Source: Ensifer adhaerens
Lineage (GTDB): Bacteria; Pseudomonadota; Alphaproteobacteria; Rhizobiales; Rhizobiaceae
Reading direction: 5' to 3'
Assembly: GCF_000697965.2 (NCBI RefSeq)
Contig: NZ_CP015880.1
Span: 310,001 to 374,000, forward strand
DNA length: 64,000 bases
Under the pieces are notes generated by a model that worked only from the letters and a program-made list of their open reading frames with translations, was not told where the DNA came from and made no database searches. Below, piece by piece: positions 26,874 to 39,132 of this stretch; position 1 is the first letter of the stretch; each line of letters opens with the position of its first letter. A program made the position numbers and the translations under genes.

Positions 26874-28019
26874 ATGAACCCAGCGACACGCTCTCCCCTC
26901 ATGTGGGTCGTCCACCTCTCGGTCTTTCTGATCGTCGCACTGTGGACGCTGCCGACCGCAGGCCTTCTGATCTCGTCGCTGCGCGACAAGGACCAGCTTG
27001 CCGTCTCCGGCTGGTGGACTTCCCTTTCGACTTCGTCGCAGAACACCGTCGTGAGAGCGCCCGGCCCCGAAAGCCAGGTGGAGCGCGACGGCAAGTTCGT
27101 GATCTCCGGCAATTTGCTCGAAGGTCAGCCGGGCCAGATCTCCGCCTTCGGCTTCAACAGCCGTGAGCCGACTGCGTTCAGGGCCGGCGAAACCGCCGAG
27201 CTCAACGACGGCGAGAAACTGACCGTTCAGGCCGACGGCAACTTCGAGATCGTTTCCGACAAGAAGATGGAGGGATCGCGCGGCCAGCGCGTCTTCGTCA
27301 CCGCATCATCGCCGCCGCGCTTTACCTTCGACAACTATGTCGAAGTCCTGAGCGCCGAAGGCATCGGCCGCTCCTTCATCAATTCGCTGACGGTCGCCGT
27401 GCCAGCGACCATCATCCCGATCATGATCGCCGCCTTCGCGGCCTATGCGCTTGCCTGGATGCCGTTTCCGGGCCGTGCGATCCTGATCGCCGTGGTCGTC
27501 GGCCTCCTCGTCGTGCCGCTGCAGATGTCGCTGATCCCGCTCTTGAAGCTTTATAACGGCGTCGGCGCCTTCTTTGGCGTGCCGGCCAAGACCTATGTCG
27601 GCATTTGGCTCGCCCATACCGGTTTCGGCCTGCCGCTGGCGATCTATCTGCTTCGCAACTACATGGCCGGCCTGCCGCGCGAAATCATGGAATCCGCCCG
27701 CGTCGATGGCGCCAGCGATTTCGATATCTTCGTCAAGATCATCCTGCCGCTGTCCTTCCCGGCGCTCGCTTCCTTCGCGATCTTCCAGTTCCTGTGGACC
27801 TGGAACGACCTGCTGGTCGCCATCGTGTTCCTGGGCGCGGGGCCTGACGAACTGGTTCTGACCGGCCGGCTCGTCAACTTGCTCGGTTCACGCGGCGGCA
27901 ACTGGGAGATCCTGACGGCCTCCGCCTTCATTACCATCATCGTTCCGCTGATCGTCTTCTTCAGCCTGCAGCGCTATCTCGTGCGCGGCCTGCTGGCGGG
28001 CTCGGTCAAGGGCGGCTGA
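26874..28019 (+). CDS. aglG: AglG, alpha-glucoside ABC permease with periplasmic insertion
   Basis: A 381-aa MalG-type permease. TM1 is near residues 10-33. Residues about 40-150 are then a hydrophilic beta-rich periplasmic insertion (RAGETAELNDGEKLTVQADG) before the remaining five spans. The EAA loop PREIMESARVDGASDFDIFVKI is intact. The start follows the aglF stop by one base. Length is about 100 residues more than a plain MalG because of the insertion. Confidence 0.93.
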   Translation: MNPATRSPLMWVVHLSVFLIVALWTLPTAGLLISSLRDKDQLAVSGWWTSLSTSSQNTVVRAPGPESQVERDGKFVISGNLLEGQPGQISAFGFNSREPTAFRAGETAELNDGEKLTVQADGNFEIVSDKKMEGSRGQRVFVTASSPPRFTFDNYVEVLSAEGIGRSFINSLTVAVPATIIPIMIAAFAAYALAWMPFPGRAILIAVVVGLLVVPLQMSLIPLLKLYNGVGAFFGVPAKTYVGIWLAHTGFGLPLAIYLLRNYMAGLPREIMESARVDGASDFDIFVKIILPLSFPALASFAIFQFLWTWNDLLVAIVFLGAGPDELVLTGRLVNLLGSRGGNWEILTASAFITIIVPLIVFFSLQRYLVRGLLAGSVKGG

Positions 28020-28041
28020 CATCTAAGGACTTTCGACGACA

Positions 28042-29700
<1,659 letters not shown>

Positions 29701-29749
29701 AGGCAGATGACAACAGAGATAGACGGGAAGAACCGAAGAGGAGGGTGCA

Positions 29750-30838
29750 ATGACGGGTCTGCTGCTTAAAGATATCCGCAAGTCCTACGGCGCGGTCGAT
29801 GTCATCCACGGCATCAATCTCGACATCAAGCAGGGCGAGTTCATCGTTTTCGTCGGCCCGTCCGGCTGTGGAAAGTCGACGCTTCTGCGCATGATTGCCG
29901 GTCTCGAGGAGATCACTGGCGGCGATATGTTCATCGACGGCGAGCGCGTCAACACCGTGCCCCCGTCGAAGCGCGGCATCGCCATGGTGTTCCAGTCCTA
30001 CGCGCTCTATCCGCACATGACCGTCTACGACAACATGGCTTTCGGCATGCGGATCGCCAAGGAAAGCAAGGAAGAGATCGACCGTCGCGTGCGCAACGCC
30101 GCCGATATCCTGCAGCTGACCAAGTATCTCGACCGTCTGCCGAAGGCGCTCTCCGGCGGGCAGAGACAGCGCGTCGCCATCGGCCGCGCCATCTGCCGTG
30201 ACCCCAAGGTCTTCCTATTCGACGAGCCGCTCTCGAACCTCGACGCGGCCCTTCGTGTCGCCACCCGCATCGAGATCGCCAAGCTCAGCGAACAGATGGC
30301 GGGCACGACGATGATCTACGTCACCCACGACCAGGTGGAGGCAATGACGCTCGCCGACCGCATCGTCGTGCTGTCGCAGGGGCACATCGAGCAGGTAGGC
30401 CCGCCGCTCGAACTCTATGAGCGTCCGGCCAATCTGTTCGTCGCGCGCTTCATCGGCTCGCCGGCGATGAACATCATCCCTTCGACGATCACGGCGACCG
30501 GCGCGCAGACGACGGTGAAGCTGACCGGCGGTAAGAGCGTGACGCTCGATATCCCGACCGACTCCTCGCAGAACGGCAAGATTGCGAGTTTCGGCGTTCG
30601 CCCGGAAGACCTGCAGGTCTCGATAGGCGACGACTTCCTGTTCGAAGGCACGATCTCGATCGTTGAGGCGCTCGGCGAAGTGACCCTGCTCTATATCGAG
30701 GGTCTCGTCGACAAGGAGCCGATCATCGCCAAGATCCCCGGCATCCTGCCGGTTCACCGCGGCGACAAGGTGCGCTTCACGGCCGACAAGGCCAAGCTAC
30801 ACCTCTTCAACGACGAGGGCCGCAGCTACCGCGTCTGA
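29750..30838 (+). CDS. aglK: AglK, ABC transporter ATP-binding protein
   Basis: A 362-aa MalK/UgpC-type ATPase. Motifs: Walker A GPSGCGKST, signature ALSGGQRQR, Walker B VFLFDEPLSNLDAALR, and switch His in TMIYVTHDQVEAMT. A C-terminal TOBE/MalK regulatory domain (about 240-362) follows. It energises AglFG and closes the agl operon. SD GAGGAGGG precedes the ATG. Confidence 0.95.
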   Translation: MTGLLLKDIRKSYGAVDVIHGINLDIKQGEFIVFVGPSGCGKSTLLRMIAGLEEITGGDMFIDGERVNTVPPSKRGIAMVFQSYALYPHMTVYDNMAFGMRIAKESKEEIDRRVRNAADILQLTKYLDRLPKALSGGQRQRVAIGRAICRDPKVFLFDEPLSNLDAALRVATRIEIAKLSEQMAGTTMIYVTHDQVEAMTLADRIVVLSQGHIEQVGPPLELYERPANLFVARFIGSPAMNIIPSTITATGAQTTVKLTGGKSVTLDIPTDSSQNGKIASFGVRPEDLQVSIGDDFLFEGTISIVEALGEVTLLYIEGLVDKEPIIAKIPGILPVHRGDKVRFTADKAKLHLFNDEGRSYRV

Positions 30839-30848
30839 AGCAATTGCA

Positions 30849-30921
30849 GGAAAAGTGCGAAGCGGTTTTCCGTCCGGAGTTGCGGCCTACTTCCAAGGAA
30901 ACGTGCGAAGCGGCTTTGCGT
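30849..30921. repeat. Short rhizobial-type intergenic repeat, two arms
   Basis: GGAAAA-N11-TTTTCC (30849-30871) contains GTGCGAAGCGG; a second GTGCGAAGCGG with following TTTGCG lies about 48 bases downstream (from 30903). The motif core GGTTTTCCGTCCG is shared with 13031-13050 and 46561-46580. Such short mosaic repeats are common between rhizobial genes. Confidence 0.55.
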
Positions 30922-30961
30922 TGAGGATTGCGTAACCAAGATTCCTGGTCACGAACTTGCT

Positions 30962-30988
30962 CCGCCCGGTTTTTGCCGGGCGGTTTTT
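30962..30988 (+). terminator. Rho-independent terminator of the agl operon
   Basis: A perfect 8-bp stem CCGCCCGG (30962-30969) / CCGGGCGG (30976-30983) with loop TTTTTG is followed by TTTTT (30984-30988). It lies 124 bp after the aglK stop. Confidence 0.85.
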
Positions 30989-31066
30989 CATCCGGTCGTC
31001 GGACCAACCGTCTGTTAAATCTCTGCCGCTAGTCTGTATCAAAAGGGGATATGGAAAGGCATTTCG

Positions 31067-31474
31067 ATGAACGGCGCGGCACCTGTCTTGCAGCACTTCC
31101 TGAACAAGGAAGAGTCCTTCATGTACGATCGGGAGACCAGTTTCCCGATGGAGGACACGCGAAACGAGGCGCGCATCGAATACACTGAGAAGGGCATGAC
31201 GCAACTGAGCTCTCGTCGCTGCGAAATCATCAAGCTTTCGAAAAGCGGCGCGCTGATCAGCATCCTCACGCAGTACCAGCTGCCACAGAATTTCTACCTG
31301 GATATCCCGAGCGCACGCATCCAGATGGTCGGCTGCCTGTTGAAGCGGGTGCATGCCAACAACGTCATCGAGGCGCGCTTCCTGCGCATGCTGACCGACC
31401 GCGACCTCAATCGTATCTTCGTCTACAGCAGCCATCCGAACCACCGCAACCGGACGCTCGACATCTACCGCTGA
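31067..31474 (+). CDS. PilZ-like domain protein (degenerate)
   Basis: A 135-aa cytoplasmic protein. R32-N-E-A-R36 matches the R-x-x-x-R motif of PilZ domains, and IIKLSKSGALIS matches the second (D/N-x-S-x-x-G) motif, except that the acidic/Asn position is Lys. The beta-barrel-like remainder fits PilZ. It may sense c-di-GMP or be a non-binding paralogue. A second possible start at 31121 has AGGAAGAG upstream. It is a single gene after the agl terminator; its function is unknown. Confidence 0.65.
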   Translation: MNGAAPVLQHFLNKEESFMYDRETSFPMEDTRNEARIEYTEKGMTQLSSRRCEIIKLSKSGALISILTQYQLPQNFYLDIPSARIQMVGCLLKRVHANNVIEARFLRMLTDRDLNRIFVYSSHPNHRNRTLDIYR

Positions 31475-31551
31475 GTGCCATGCTGGGCTTGACGGCTCCA
31501 CCGCGCTCAATGGATGGTTGTGGTCTCAATCAACGGATTCGGACCTGAACC

Positions 31552-31935
31552 ATGCAGCGACCCTATCGGCTTTCGTGCCATTGCGGCGATATCGCCGTCG
31601 AAGTCGACCAAGAGCTTGGTGGTCTCGTCGACTGCAACTGCTCGACCTGCCGGCGCTCCGGCTTTCTGCACTGGAAGGTGGACGCCGCAAAGGTAAAGCT
31701 CTTGACCGAAAAGCGTCGCCTGTCGAGCTACATCTGGCGCGGCGTCAACGAGGGGCACCATTTCTGCCCGACCTGTTCGACCCCGATCATGCGCAGCGGC
31801 TATCCGGATAACAAGATCTCGATCAATGCGCGCTGCATCGAGGGGTTGATGTCTTCACGCTGGAAATCGAGCGCTATGACGGGCGCAACGACATGTTCCC
31901 CGGGCCACTGCCCTGAGCTTTTCACGATCGTTTGA
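31552..31935 (+). CDS. GFA/CENP-V-fold zinc protein
   Basis: A 127-aa protein of the glutathione-dependent formaldehyde-activating (Gfa-like) fold. The zinc-site cysteines are in order: S-C-H-C-G-D, D-C-N-C-S-T-C-R-R-S-G, and H-F-C-P-T-C-S-T-P-I. The substrate is unknown for most members; thiol adducts are typical for the family. It lies between the PilZ-like gene and edd, convergent with edd. Confidence 0.85.
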   Translation: MQRPYRLSCHCGDIAVEVDQELGGLVDCNCSTCRRSGFLHWKVDAAKVKLLTEKRRLSSYIWRGVNEGHHFCPTCSTPIMRSGYPDNKISINARCIEGLMSSRWKSSAMTGATTCSPGHCPELFTIV

Positions 31936-31975
31936 AGACCAAGCGCCGCCCCAACGGGAGCGGCGCTTTTCTATG

Positions 31976-33796
<1,821 letters not shown>

Positions 33797-33811
33797 GACA
33801 AATCCTGTTCC

Positions 33812-33827
33812 GGAGTCTTCAGACTCC
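33812..33827. other. Hairpin in the edd leader
   Basis: GGAGTC-TTCA-GACTCC is a perfect 6-bp stem. It ends about 16 bases upstream of the edd start codon on the minus strand, close enough to affect ribosome access or mRNA processing. Confidence 0.5.
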
Positions 33828-33962
33828 TCATCTTCATCCAGTCATCGTCCGGAGCGCGGCGAGCTTGGGAGAGCGCAAGCCGCGTCCCGGCGTTTCTCAG
33901 AAACACCTGTCCATTCCGACGGGAGCGCGCCACCGGCTGAACGTGTCTCCAAAGTTCCTATC

Positions 33963-33977
33963 GGGCCGGTTCGGCCC
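33963..33977. other. Intercistronic hairpin between pgl and edd
   Basis: GGGCCG-GTT-CGGCCC, a perfect 6-bp stem just downstream of the pgl stop on the minus strand. No T-run is seen, so it is more likely an RNA processing or stability element than a full terminator. Confidence 0.5.
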
Positions 33978-33991
33978 AACATCATTCCGAT

Positions 33992-34690
33992 CTACGGCGC
34001 CCAGTAAATCTGCACCGGCGACGCGGCGCGGCGCAGCATCGCGCGGATCGGCATGTCCTTCTCGTCGCCAGCTTCTTCGGCCTTGGCGAGAACCGTCTTC
34101 TTGCCTTCGCCTTCGATGTGCAGCACCAGAAGCCGCGCATCCTGGAGGCTGGCAAAAGTAAAGGTCAGCCGGGTTTCGCCGGCACCCTCGGCTTCCATCG
34201 TGATCACGCCGCGCGGCGTTGCCGGATCGATGGCGCGCGCGAGCTGCGATCCGCCCGGGAAGAACGATGCAGTGTGCCCGTCCGTTCCCATGCCGAGGAT
34301 CGCCACGTCGAACGGTGCACCGATCTTCGCCGTTTCCCGGCTTGCGAGATCAGCCGCGGCCTCCGCTGTCGGGGCCGCCTGGTAGAGCGGCAGGAAAGTT
34401 GCTGCAGCGGCCTTGTCCTGAAGCAGGTTGGCCGCCACGAGGCCGTGGTTGGAGCGGTCGCTTTCCGGCGGCACGAAGCGTTCGTCGACCAGCGTCACCG
34501 TCACCTTGTCCCAGGCGATGTCCTTCTTCGAAAGCGCCTGGAAGAATGCCTTGGGCGTGGAGCCGCCGGAGACGGCGATGCTTGCGGAGCCGCGTGCGGC
34601 GACACCGGCAGCAAGAGCGCTGCTGACCGCATCGGCAAGGCCTTGCGCCAGTGCTGCGCCGTTTTCGAATGTATGAAGCTTAGACGTCAT
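33992..34690 (-). CDS. pgl: Pgl, 6-phosphogluconolactonase
   Basis: A 232-aa enzyme that hydrolyses 6-phosphogluconolactone. It has the NagB-like fold (ASIAVSGGSTPKAFFQAL), VTVTLVDERFVPPESDRSNHGLV, and ILGMGTDGHTASFFPG, the usual catalytic region. It lies 8 bp after zwf on the minus strand, so the two are cotranscribed. Confidence 0.95.
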   Translation of the reverse strand: MTSKLHTFENGAALAQGLADAVSSALAAGVAARGSASIAVSGGSTPKAFFQALSKKDIAWDKVTVTLVDERFVPPESDRSNHGLVAANLLQDKAAAATFLPLYQAAPTAEAAADLASRETAKIGAPFDVAILGMGTDGHTASFFPGGSQLARAIDPATPRGVITMEAEGAGETRLTFTFASLQDARLLVLHIEGEGKKTVLAKAEEAGDEKDMPIRAMLRRAASPVQIYWAP

Positions 34691-34698
34691 CGGCGCAC

Positions 34699-36174
34699 CT
34701 ATATCGCGTCGTTCCAGGTCCGGCCGTCACGCTCGATCAGCGCAATTGACTGGCTCGGACCCCAGGTGCCGGCGGTGTAGCCCTGAACCTGCTGCCCGGT
34801 TTCTTCCCAGGCCTTCAGGATCGGATCGACCCACTTCCATGCGGCCTCGACCTCGTCGCGGCGCACGAACAGCGTCTGGTTGTTGCGGATGACGTCGAAG
34901 AGCAGCCGCTCATAGGCATCCGCATTGCGCACGGCGAAGGCTTCGGCAAAGCTCATGTCCAGCGAGACGCTGCGCAGGCGCATGCCGCCCGGGCCCGGGT
35001 CCTTGATCATCAGCGACTGCTTCACGCCTTCGTTCGGCTGCAGGCGGATGACCAGTTGGTTGGCCGAGATGCGGCCGGCATTGCTGTCGAAGATCGAATG
35101 CGGGATCTGCTTGAAGGTGATGACGATTTCCGACATGCGGCCGGCAAGGCGCTTGCCGGTGCGGATGTAGAAAGGCACGCCGGCCCAGCGCCAGTTGCTG
35201 ACTTCCGCCTTGATCGCCACAAAGGTCTCGGTGTTCGAAACGCCGCCTTCGAGTTCTTCGAGGTAGCCCTTGACCGGGCCGCCGGCCGAAGCGCCGGCGC
35301 GGTACTGGCCGCGCACCGTCACCTGCTCGACATTCGACGAGGTGATCGGCTTCAGCGCGCGCAGAACCTTCAGCTTCTCGTCGCGCACCGCTTCGGCGTC
35401 CATCGAGGTCGGCGCTTCCATGGCGACGAAGCAGACGAGCTGCAGGATGTGGTTCTGCACCATGTCGCGCAGCGCGCCGGCCTTGTCGTAGTAGCCGGCA
35501 CGATTTTCAAGCCCGACGGCTTCCGACACGGTGATCTGCACGTGGTCGATATGGGCCGAGTTCCACAGCGGCTCGTAGAGCGCGTTGGCAAAGCGCAGCG
35601 CCATCAGGTTCTGCACCGTCTCCTTGCCGAGATAGTGGTCGATGCGGAAGATCTGCTCTTCGCGGAAAACCTTGCCGATCGTGTCGTTGAGTTCGGTCGC
35701 AGAGGCGAGGTCGCGGCCGATCGGCTTTTCGACGACGATGCGGGTGTTCTTGGTGATCAGCTTGTGATCGCGGATGCGCTCGGAGATGTCGCCGAAGATC
35801 GCAGGGCCGACGGCGAGATAGAAGGCGCGGATGCGCTCCTTGCCCTCTTCGAGGATCTTCTTCAGCGAGTCCCAACCCTGGTCGGACTTGGCGTCGACGG
35901 AGACGTAGAACAGGCGTGCAGCGAACTTCGCGACTTCCTCTTCCTTGTACTCTTCCGCCTTCAGATGTTCCTTCAGAGCATCGACGGCAAACTTGCGATA
36001 GTCCTCATGGCTGAGCGCCGCGCGCGAGGCGCCGATGATGCGCGTCGGCTCGGTGATCTGGCCTTCCAACTGGCGGTGATAGAGCGCCGGCAACAGCTTG
36101 CGCTCCGCAAGATCGCCGGTGCCCCCGAACACCACATAGTCAAATGGTTCGACGGGGATGATCTGGCTGCTCAT
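34699..36174 (-). CDS. zwf: Zwf, glucose-6-phosphate 1-dehydrogenase
   Basis: A 491-aa NADP-linked dehydrogenase that opens the Entner-Doudoroff/pentose-phosphate routes. Signatures: the dinucleotide site FGGTGDLAERKLLPAL, the active-site RIDHYLGKE segment (with catalytic His-Asp region), and EKPIGRDL. It heads zwf-pgl-edd. The 96-bp upstream gap holds an AT-rich stretch (ATCGATTAGATTATATG on the minus strand) that may contain the promoter. Confidence 0.97.
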   Translation of the reverse strand: MSSQIIPVEPFDYVVFGGTGDLAERKLLPALYHRQLEGQITEPTRIIGASRAALSHEDYRKFAVDALKEHLKAEEYKEEEVAKFAARLFYVSVDAKSDQGWDSLKKILEEGKERIRAFYLAVGPAIFGDISERIRDHKLITKNTRIVVEKPIGRDLASATELNDTIGKVFREEQIFRIDHYLGKETVQNLMALRFANALYEPLWNSAHIDHVQITVSEAVGLENRAGYYDKAGALRDMVQNHILQLVCFVAMEAPTSMDAEAVRDEKLKVLRALKPITSSNVEQVTVRGQYRAGASAGGPVKGYLEELEGGVSNTETFVAIKAEVSNWRWAGVPFYIRTGKRLAGRMSEIVITFKQIPHSIFDSNAGRISANQLVIRLQPNEGVKQSLMIKDPGPGGMRLRSVSLDMSFAEAFAVRNADAYERLLFDVIRNNQTLFVRRDEVEAAWKWVDPILKAWEETGQQVQGYTAGTWGPSQSIALIERDGRTWNDAI

Positions 36175-36270
36175 GGGATATCTCGATCTGTTCAGGTCAG
36201 GGGCACATATAATCTAATCGATTTAAAGGCGCTAGAGTGCGGCGCAATAAAATGCCGCCGCAAGCGTTTT

Positions 36271-37557
36271 TCAAAACCTGTCGCGTAATGCGTACCAGCT
36301 AAGCGCGAAGAAGAGAAGGGCGGAGCGGAACCGGGTTCCGCCCGGAAAAGCCGGGATTTTCAGAGCCTTCAAGAGGTCGAGCTCGGTGCCCTTGCCGAGC
36401 GCCAGGTCCGCATAGAGCTTGCCGCAATAGTTGGAGAGCATCACACCGTGGCCGGAATAGCCGCCGATCGAGGTGACGCCCGGCATGACCTCGCGACAAA
36501 AGGGGGTGCGCGGCATGGTGATACCGACGGAGCCGCCCCAGGCGTGGGTGATCTCGACATTGGCGAGCTGCGGGTAGATCTCGCTGATCTGCCGGCGGAT
36601 ATGGGTGGAGATGTCGCGCGGATTGTCGGCCGTATAGGCTTCGCGGCCGCCGAACAGCAGCCGACCATCCCGCGACTTGCGGAAGTAGCGCACGACGAAG
36701 CGCGAATCGTCGACCGATTCGCCGCCGGGAATGACATCAGGGTGGTCCGAAAGCACCGTCGTCGCGCCGATGAAGGAACGGATCGGCATGACGTGGCTGG
36801 CGCTCACCGGCTCCAGGTTGCCGATATAGGCATTGCAGGCGACGAGAACGCGGTCGGCGGTGATGGTGCCGCGGTCGGTGGCAATGACGATCGCGCCACC
36901 CTGGCGGTCGATTTTCAGGGCCCTGGTCTGCTCGAAAAGGTTGGCGCCGGCAAGCGCTGCCTGTTTCGCAAGGCCGACCAGCAGCTTCATGGGGTGGATA
37001 TGGCCGGTGCCGGCATCGCGAATGCCGAAGTGGTAGTGGTTCGATCCGAGCCGGCTTGCTGTTTCCTCGCGCTCCATGAAAGTCAGATGCGGATAGCCGA
37101 AGCGCGCCGCCATCGCTTCGGCATGGTCGCGATAGTCTTTTTCGAGGCTTTGCTTGTGCCCGACCGAGAGCTGGCCTGGCACGAATTCGATGTCGATCCC
37201 GTTCCCGTTCGCGAAGTCGAGCACGTAACGCTTGGCGTTCTCGGCCATGTCGAACAGTGCCTGCGCCCGCTCATGGCCGAGGCTTTCCTCCGTCTCATCC
37301 GCCCAGGCGCGCTGACCTGTGCCGAACTGGCCGCCATTGCGGCCAGAGGCGCCGTCGCCGAAGCGGCAGGCGTCGATCAGGGTGACGTCGACGCCTTGCT
37401 TGGCAAGGTTGTAAGCCGCCTGCAATCCCGTATAGCCGCCGCCCACGATCGCGACATTGGCTTTCCGCGATCCCGGCATGGCCGGATACTCCGGTCGGTC
37501 CGGAACCGTCGCCTCATACCAGGAGTAACCGGGCGAGATCGGGCTTTGCCAGGACAT
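36271..37557 (-). CDS. FAD-dependent amine oxidoreductase, PuuB/OrdL-like
   Basis: A 428-aa DAO-family flavoprotein. The N-terminal Rossmann motif VAIVGGGYTGLQAAYNLAKQG is followed by FGDGASGRNGGQFGTG, a flavin-binding loop typical of gamma-glutamylputrescine oxidase, and a C-terminal HAWGGSVGITMPRTP. It most likely oxidises a gamma-glutamylated polyamine or a related amine. It lies 15 bp after the glutamine synthetase-like gene, so the two should act in one pathway. The substrate is inferred. Confidence 0.85.
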   Translation of the reverse strand: MSWQSPISPGYSWYEATVPDRPEYPAMPGSRKANVAIVGGGYTGLQAAYNLAKQGVDVTLIDACRFGDGASGRNGGQFGTGQRAWADETEESLGHERAQALFDMAENAKRYVLDFANGNGIDIEFVPGQLSVGHKQSLEKDYRDHAEAMAARFGYPHLTFMEREETASRLGSNHYHFGIRDAGTGHIHPMKLLVGLAKQAALAGANLFEQTRALKIDRQGGAIVIATDRGTITADRVLVACNAYIGNLEPVSASHVMPIRSFIGATTVLSDHPDVIPGGESVDDSRFVVRYFRKSRDGRLLFGGREAYTADNPRDISTHIRRQISEIYPQLANVEITHAWGGSVGITMPRTPFCREVMPGVTSIGGYSGHGVMLSNYCGKLYADLALGKGTELDLLKALKIPAFPGGTRFRSALLFFALSWYALRDRF

Positions 37558-37572
37558 GGAGAACCTCTGAGG

Positions 37573-39009
37573 TCAGACGTTGAGAAGCAGGAATTCGCGT
37601 TCCCAGGGACTGATGACCTGCATGAAGGTCTCGAACTCGCCGCGTTTGACGCCGGCATAGATGGCGATGAACTCCGGGCTCAGCACCTCGGCCAGCGACG
37701 GTGCCGATTCCAGTAGGGCCACGGCTTCGAGCAGGCCGCGGGGCAAGTCGATCTCGCCCTCGTTGGCCGTGTCCTCGGTCGGCGCCGTCGGTTCGCGCTG
37801 TTCGATGATGCCGAGATAACCGCAGGCAAGCGAGGCCGCGAGCGCCAGATAGGGATTGGCATCTGAACTCGGCAGCCGGTTCTCGATACGCCGGGCGACC
37901 GGCTCCGACACCGGGATGCGGAAGGCGGTGGTGCGGTTGTCGTAACCCCAGGCGGTGTTGACCGGCGCCGACATGTCGGGCGTCAGTCGGCGGAAGGAGT
38001 TCACATAGGGCGCCATCATCACAAGCGTGCGCGGCACATAGTGCTGCATGCCGCCAATGAAGTGGAAGAATTCCTTCGATGCGGAACCGTCCGGGTTGGA
38101 GAACAGGTTGCGGCCGGTGTTGATCTCGACCACCGACTGGTGAATGTGCATCGCCGAGCCCGGCTGGCCCTGCATGGGCTTCGCCATGAAGGTGGCGTAG
38201 ATGCCGTGTTTCAGCGCCGCCTCGCGGATGGTGCGCTTGAACAGGAACACCTGGTCGGCCAGCTCGATCGGATCGCCATGGCGCAGGTTGATCTCCAGCT
38301 GCGCCGGCCCTTCTTCGTGGATCAGCGTATCGATCTCGAGACCCTGCTTCTCCGAGAAGTGGTAGATGTCGTCGATCAGTTCGTCGAATTCGTTGATGCC
38401 GGCGATCGAATAGCCCTGGCCGCCGAGAATCGAGCGACCGGAGCGGCCCTTCGGTGGATGCAGGGGATAATCCGGATCGTCATTGGTGGCGACGAGGTAG
38501 AATTCGATCTCGGGTGCTACGACCGGCTTCCAGCCTTTCTGCTTGTAGAGATCGACCACGCGCTTCAGCACGTTGCGCGGCGTGTAGCTGATCTGTTCGC
38601 CCTGCGATCCGACGATGTCGCAGATCACCTGCGCCGTCGGGTCGGTCTCCCAGGGCACGACCGAAAGGGTCGAGAGATCGGGCACGAGCTTGATGTCGCT
38701 GTCGCGGGAATCGTAGCGGAACTGGCCGGTTTCGTCTGGATATTCGCCCGAGATCGTGTGGCGATAGACGGCGGACGGCAGCGCCAGCGAGGTATTGGAG
38801 GTGAACTTCGAGGTCGGCATCATCTTGCCGCGCGGAACGCCGGCAAGATCGGGCGTGATGCATTCGACGTCTTCGATGCCGCGGATCTTGAGCCAGTCCG
38901 TGGCTTCCTTCCAGGTCTTTACACCTCGGAGGGAGTGGAGGGCGGGAGGTATTTTCGAAGTTTTGCTGATTTTCGTTGTTTGTTGGGCAGCACTTCTCTT
39001 GGAGGGCAT
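37573..39009 (-). CDS. Glutamine synthetase-family ligase, PuuA-like
   Basis: A 478-aa GS-fold ATP-dependent ligase. It carries the metal/ATP elements EIEFYLVA, EEGPAQLEINLRHGD, QGQPGSAMHIHQS and the C-terminal NRTTAFRIP and ENRLPSSDANPYLALAA. These fit the gamma-glutamylputrescine synthetase branch better than housekeeping GlnA. It pairs with the PuuB-like oxidase in a short operon. Context suggests polyamine or amine catabolism; a role in other gamma-glutamylation cannot be excluded. Confidence 0.85.
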   Translation of the reverse strand: MPSKRSAAQQTTKISKTSKIPPALHSLRGVKTWKEATDWLKIRGIEDVECITPDLAGVPRGKMMPTSKFTSNTSLALPSAVYRHTISGEYPDETGQFRYDSRDSDIKLVPDLSTLSVVPWETDPTAQVICDIVGSQGEQISYTPRNVLKRVVDLYKQKGWKPVVAPEIEFYLVATNDDPDYPLHPPKGRSGRSILGGQGYSIAGINEFDELIDDIYHFSEKQGLEIDTLIHEEGPAQLEINLRHGDPIELADQVFLFKRTIREAALKHGIYATFMAKPMQGQPGSAMHIHQSVVEINTGRNLFSNPDGSASKEFFHFIGGMQHYVPRTLVMMAPYVNSFRRLTPDMSAPVNTAWGYDNRTTAFRIPVSEPVARRIENRLPSSDANPYLALAASLACGYLGIIEQREPTAPTEDTANEGEIDLPRGLLEAVALLESAPSLAEVLSPEFIAIYAGVKRGEFETFMQVISPWEREFLLLNV

Positions 39010-39132
39010 AAATCACCGGTTTTGGCTTCGGATAGCGCATCATAACCACAGATTGGCAATTGGCTAGATGGGCTTGATCATTGACTTTCTGCTTTGCCCC
39101 CGGAATGGAAGGACAAACGAGCGGAGTGTTTC

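Noticed and set aside
24317..27112. 931-codon open frame antisense to aglE/aglF/aglG
   Set aside because: It crosses three real genes on the other strand, has no SD and shows no domain pattern. GC-rich codon structure explains it.
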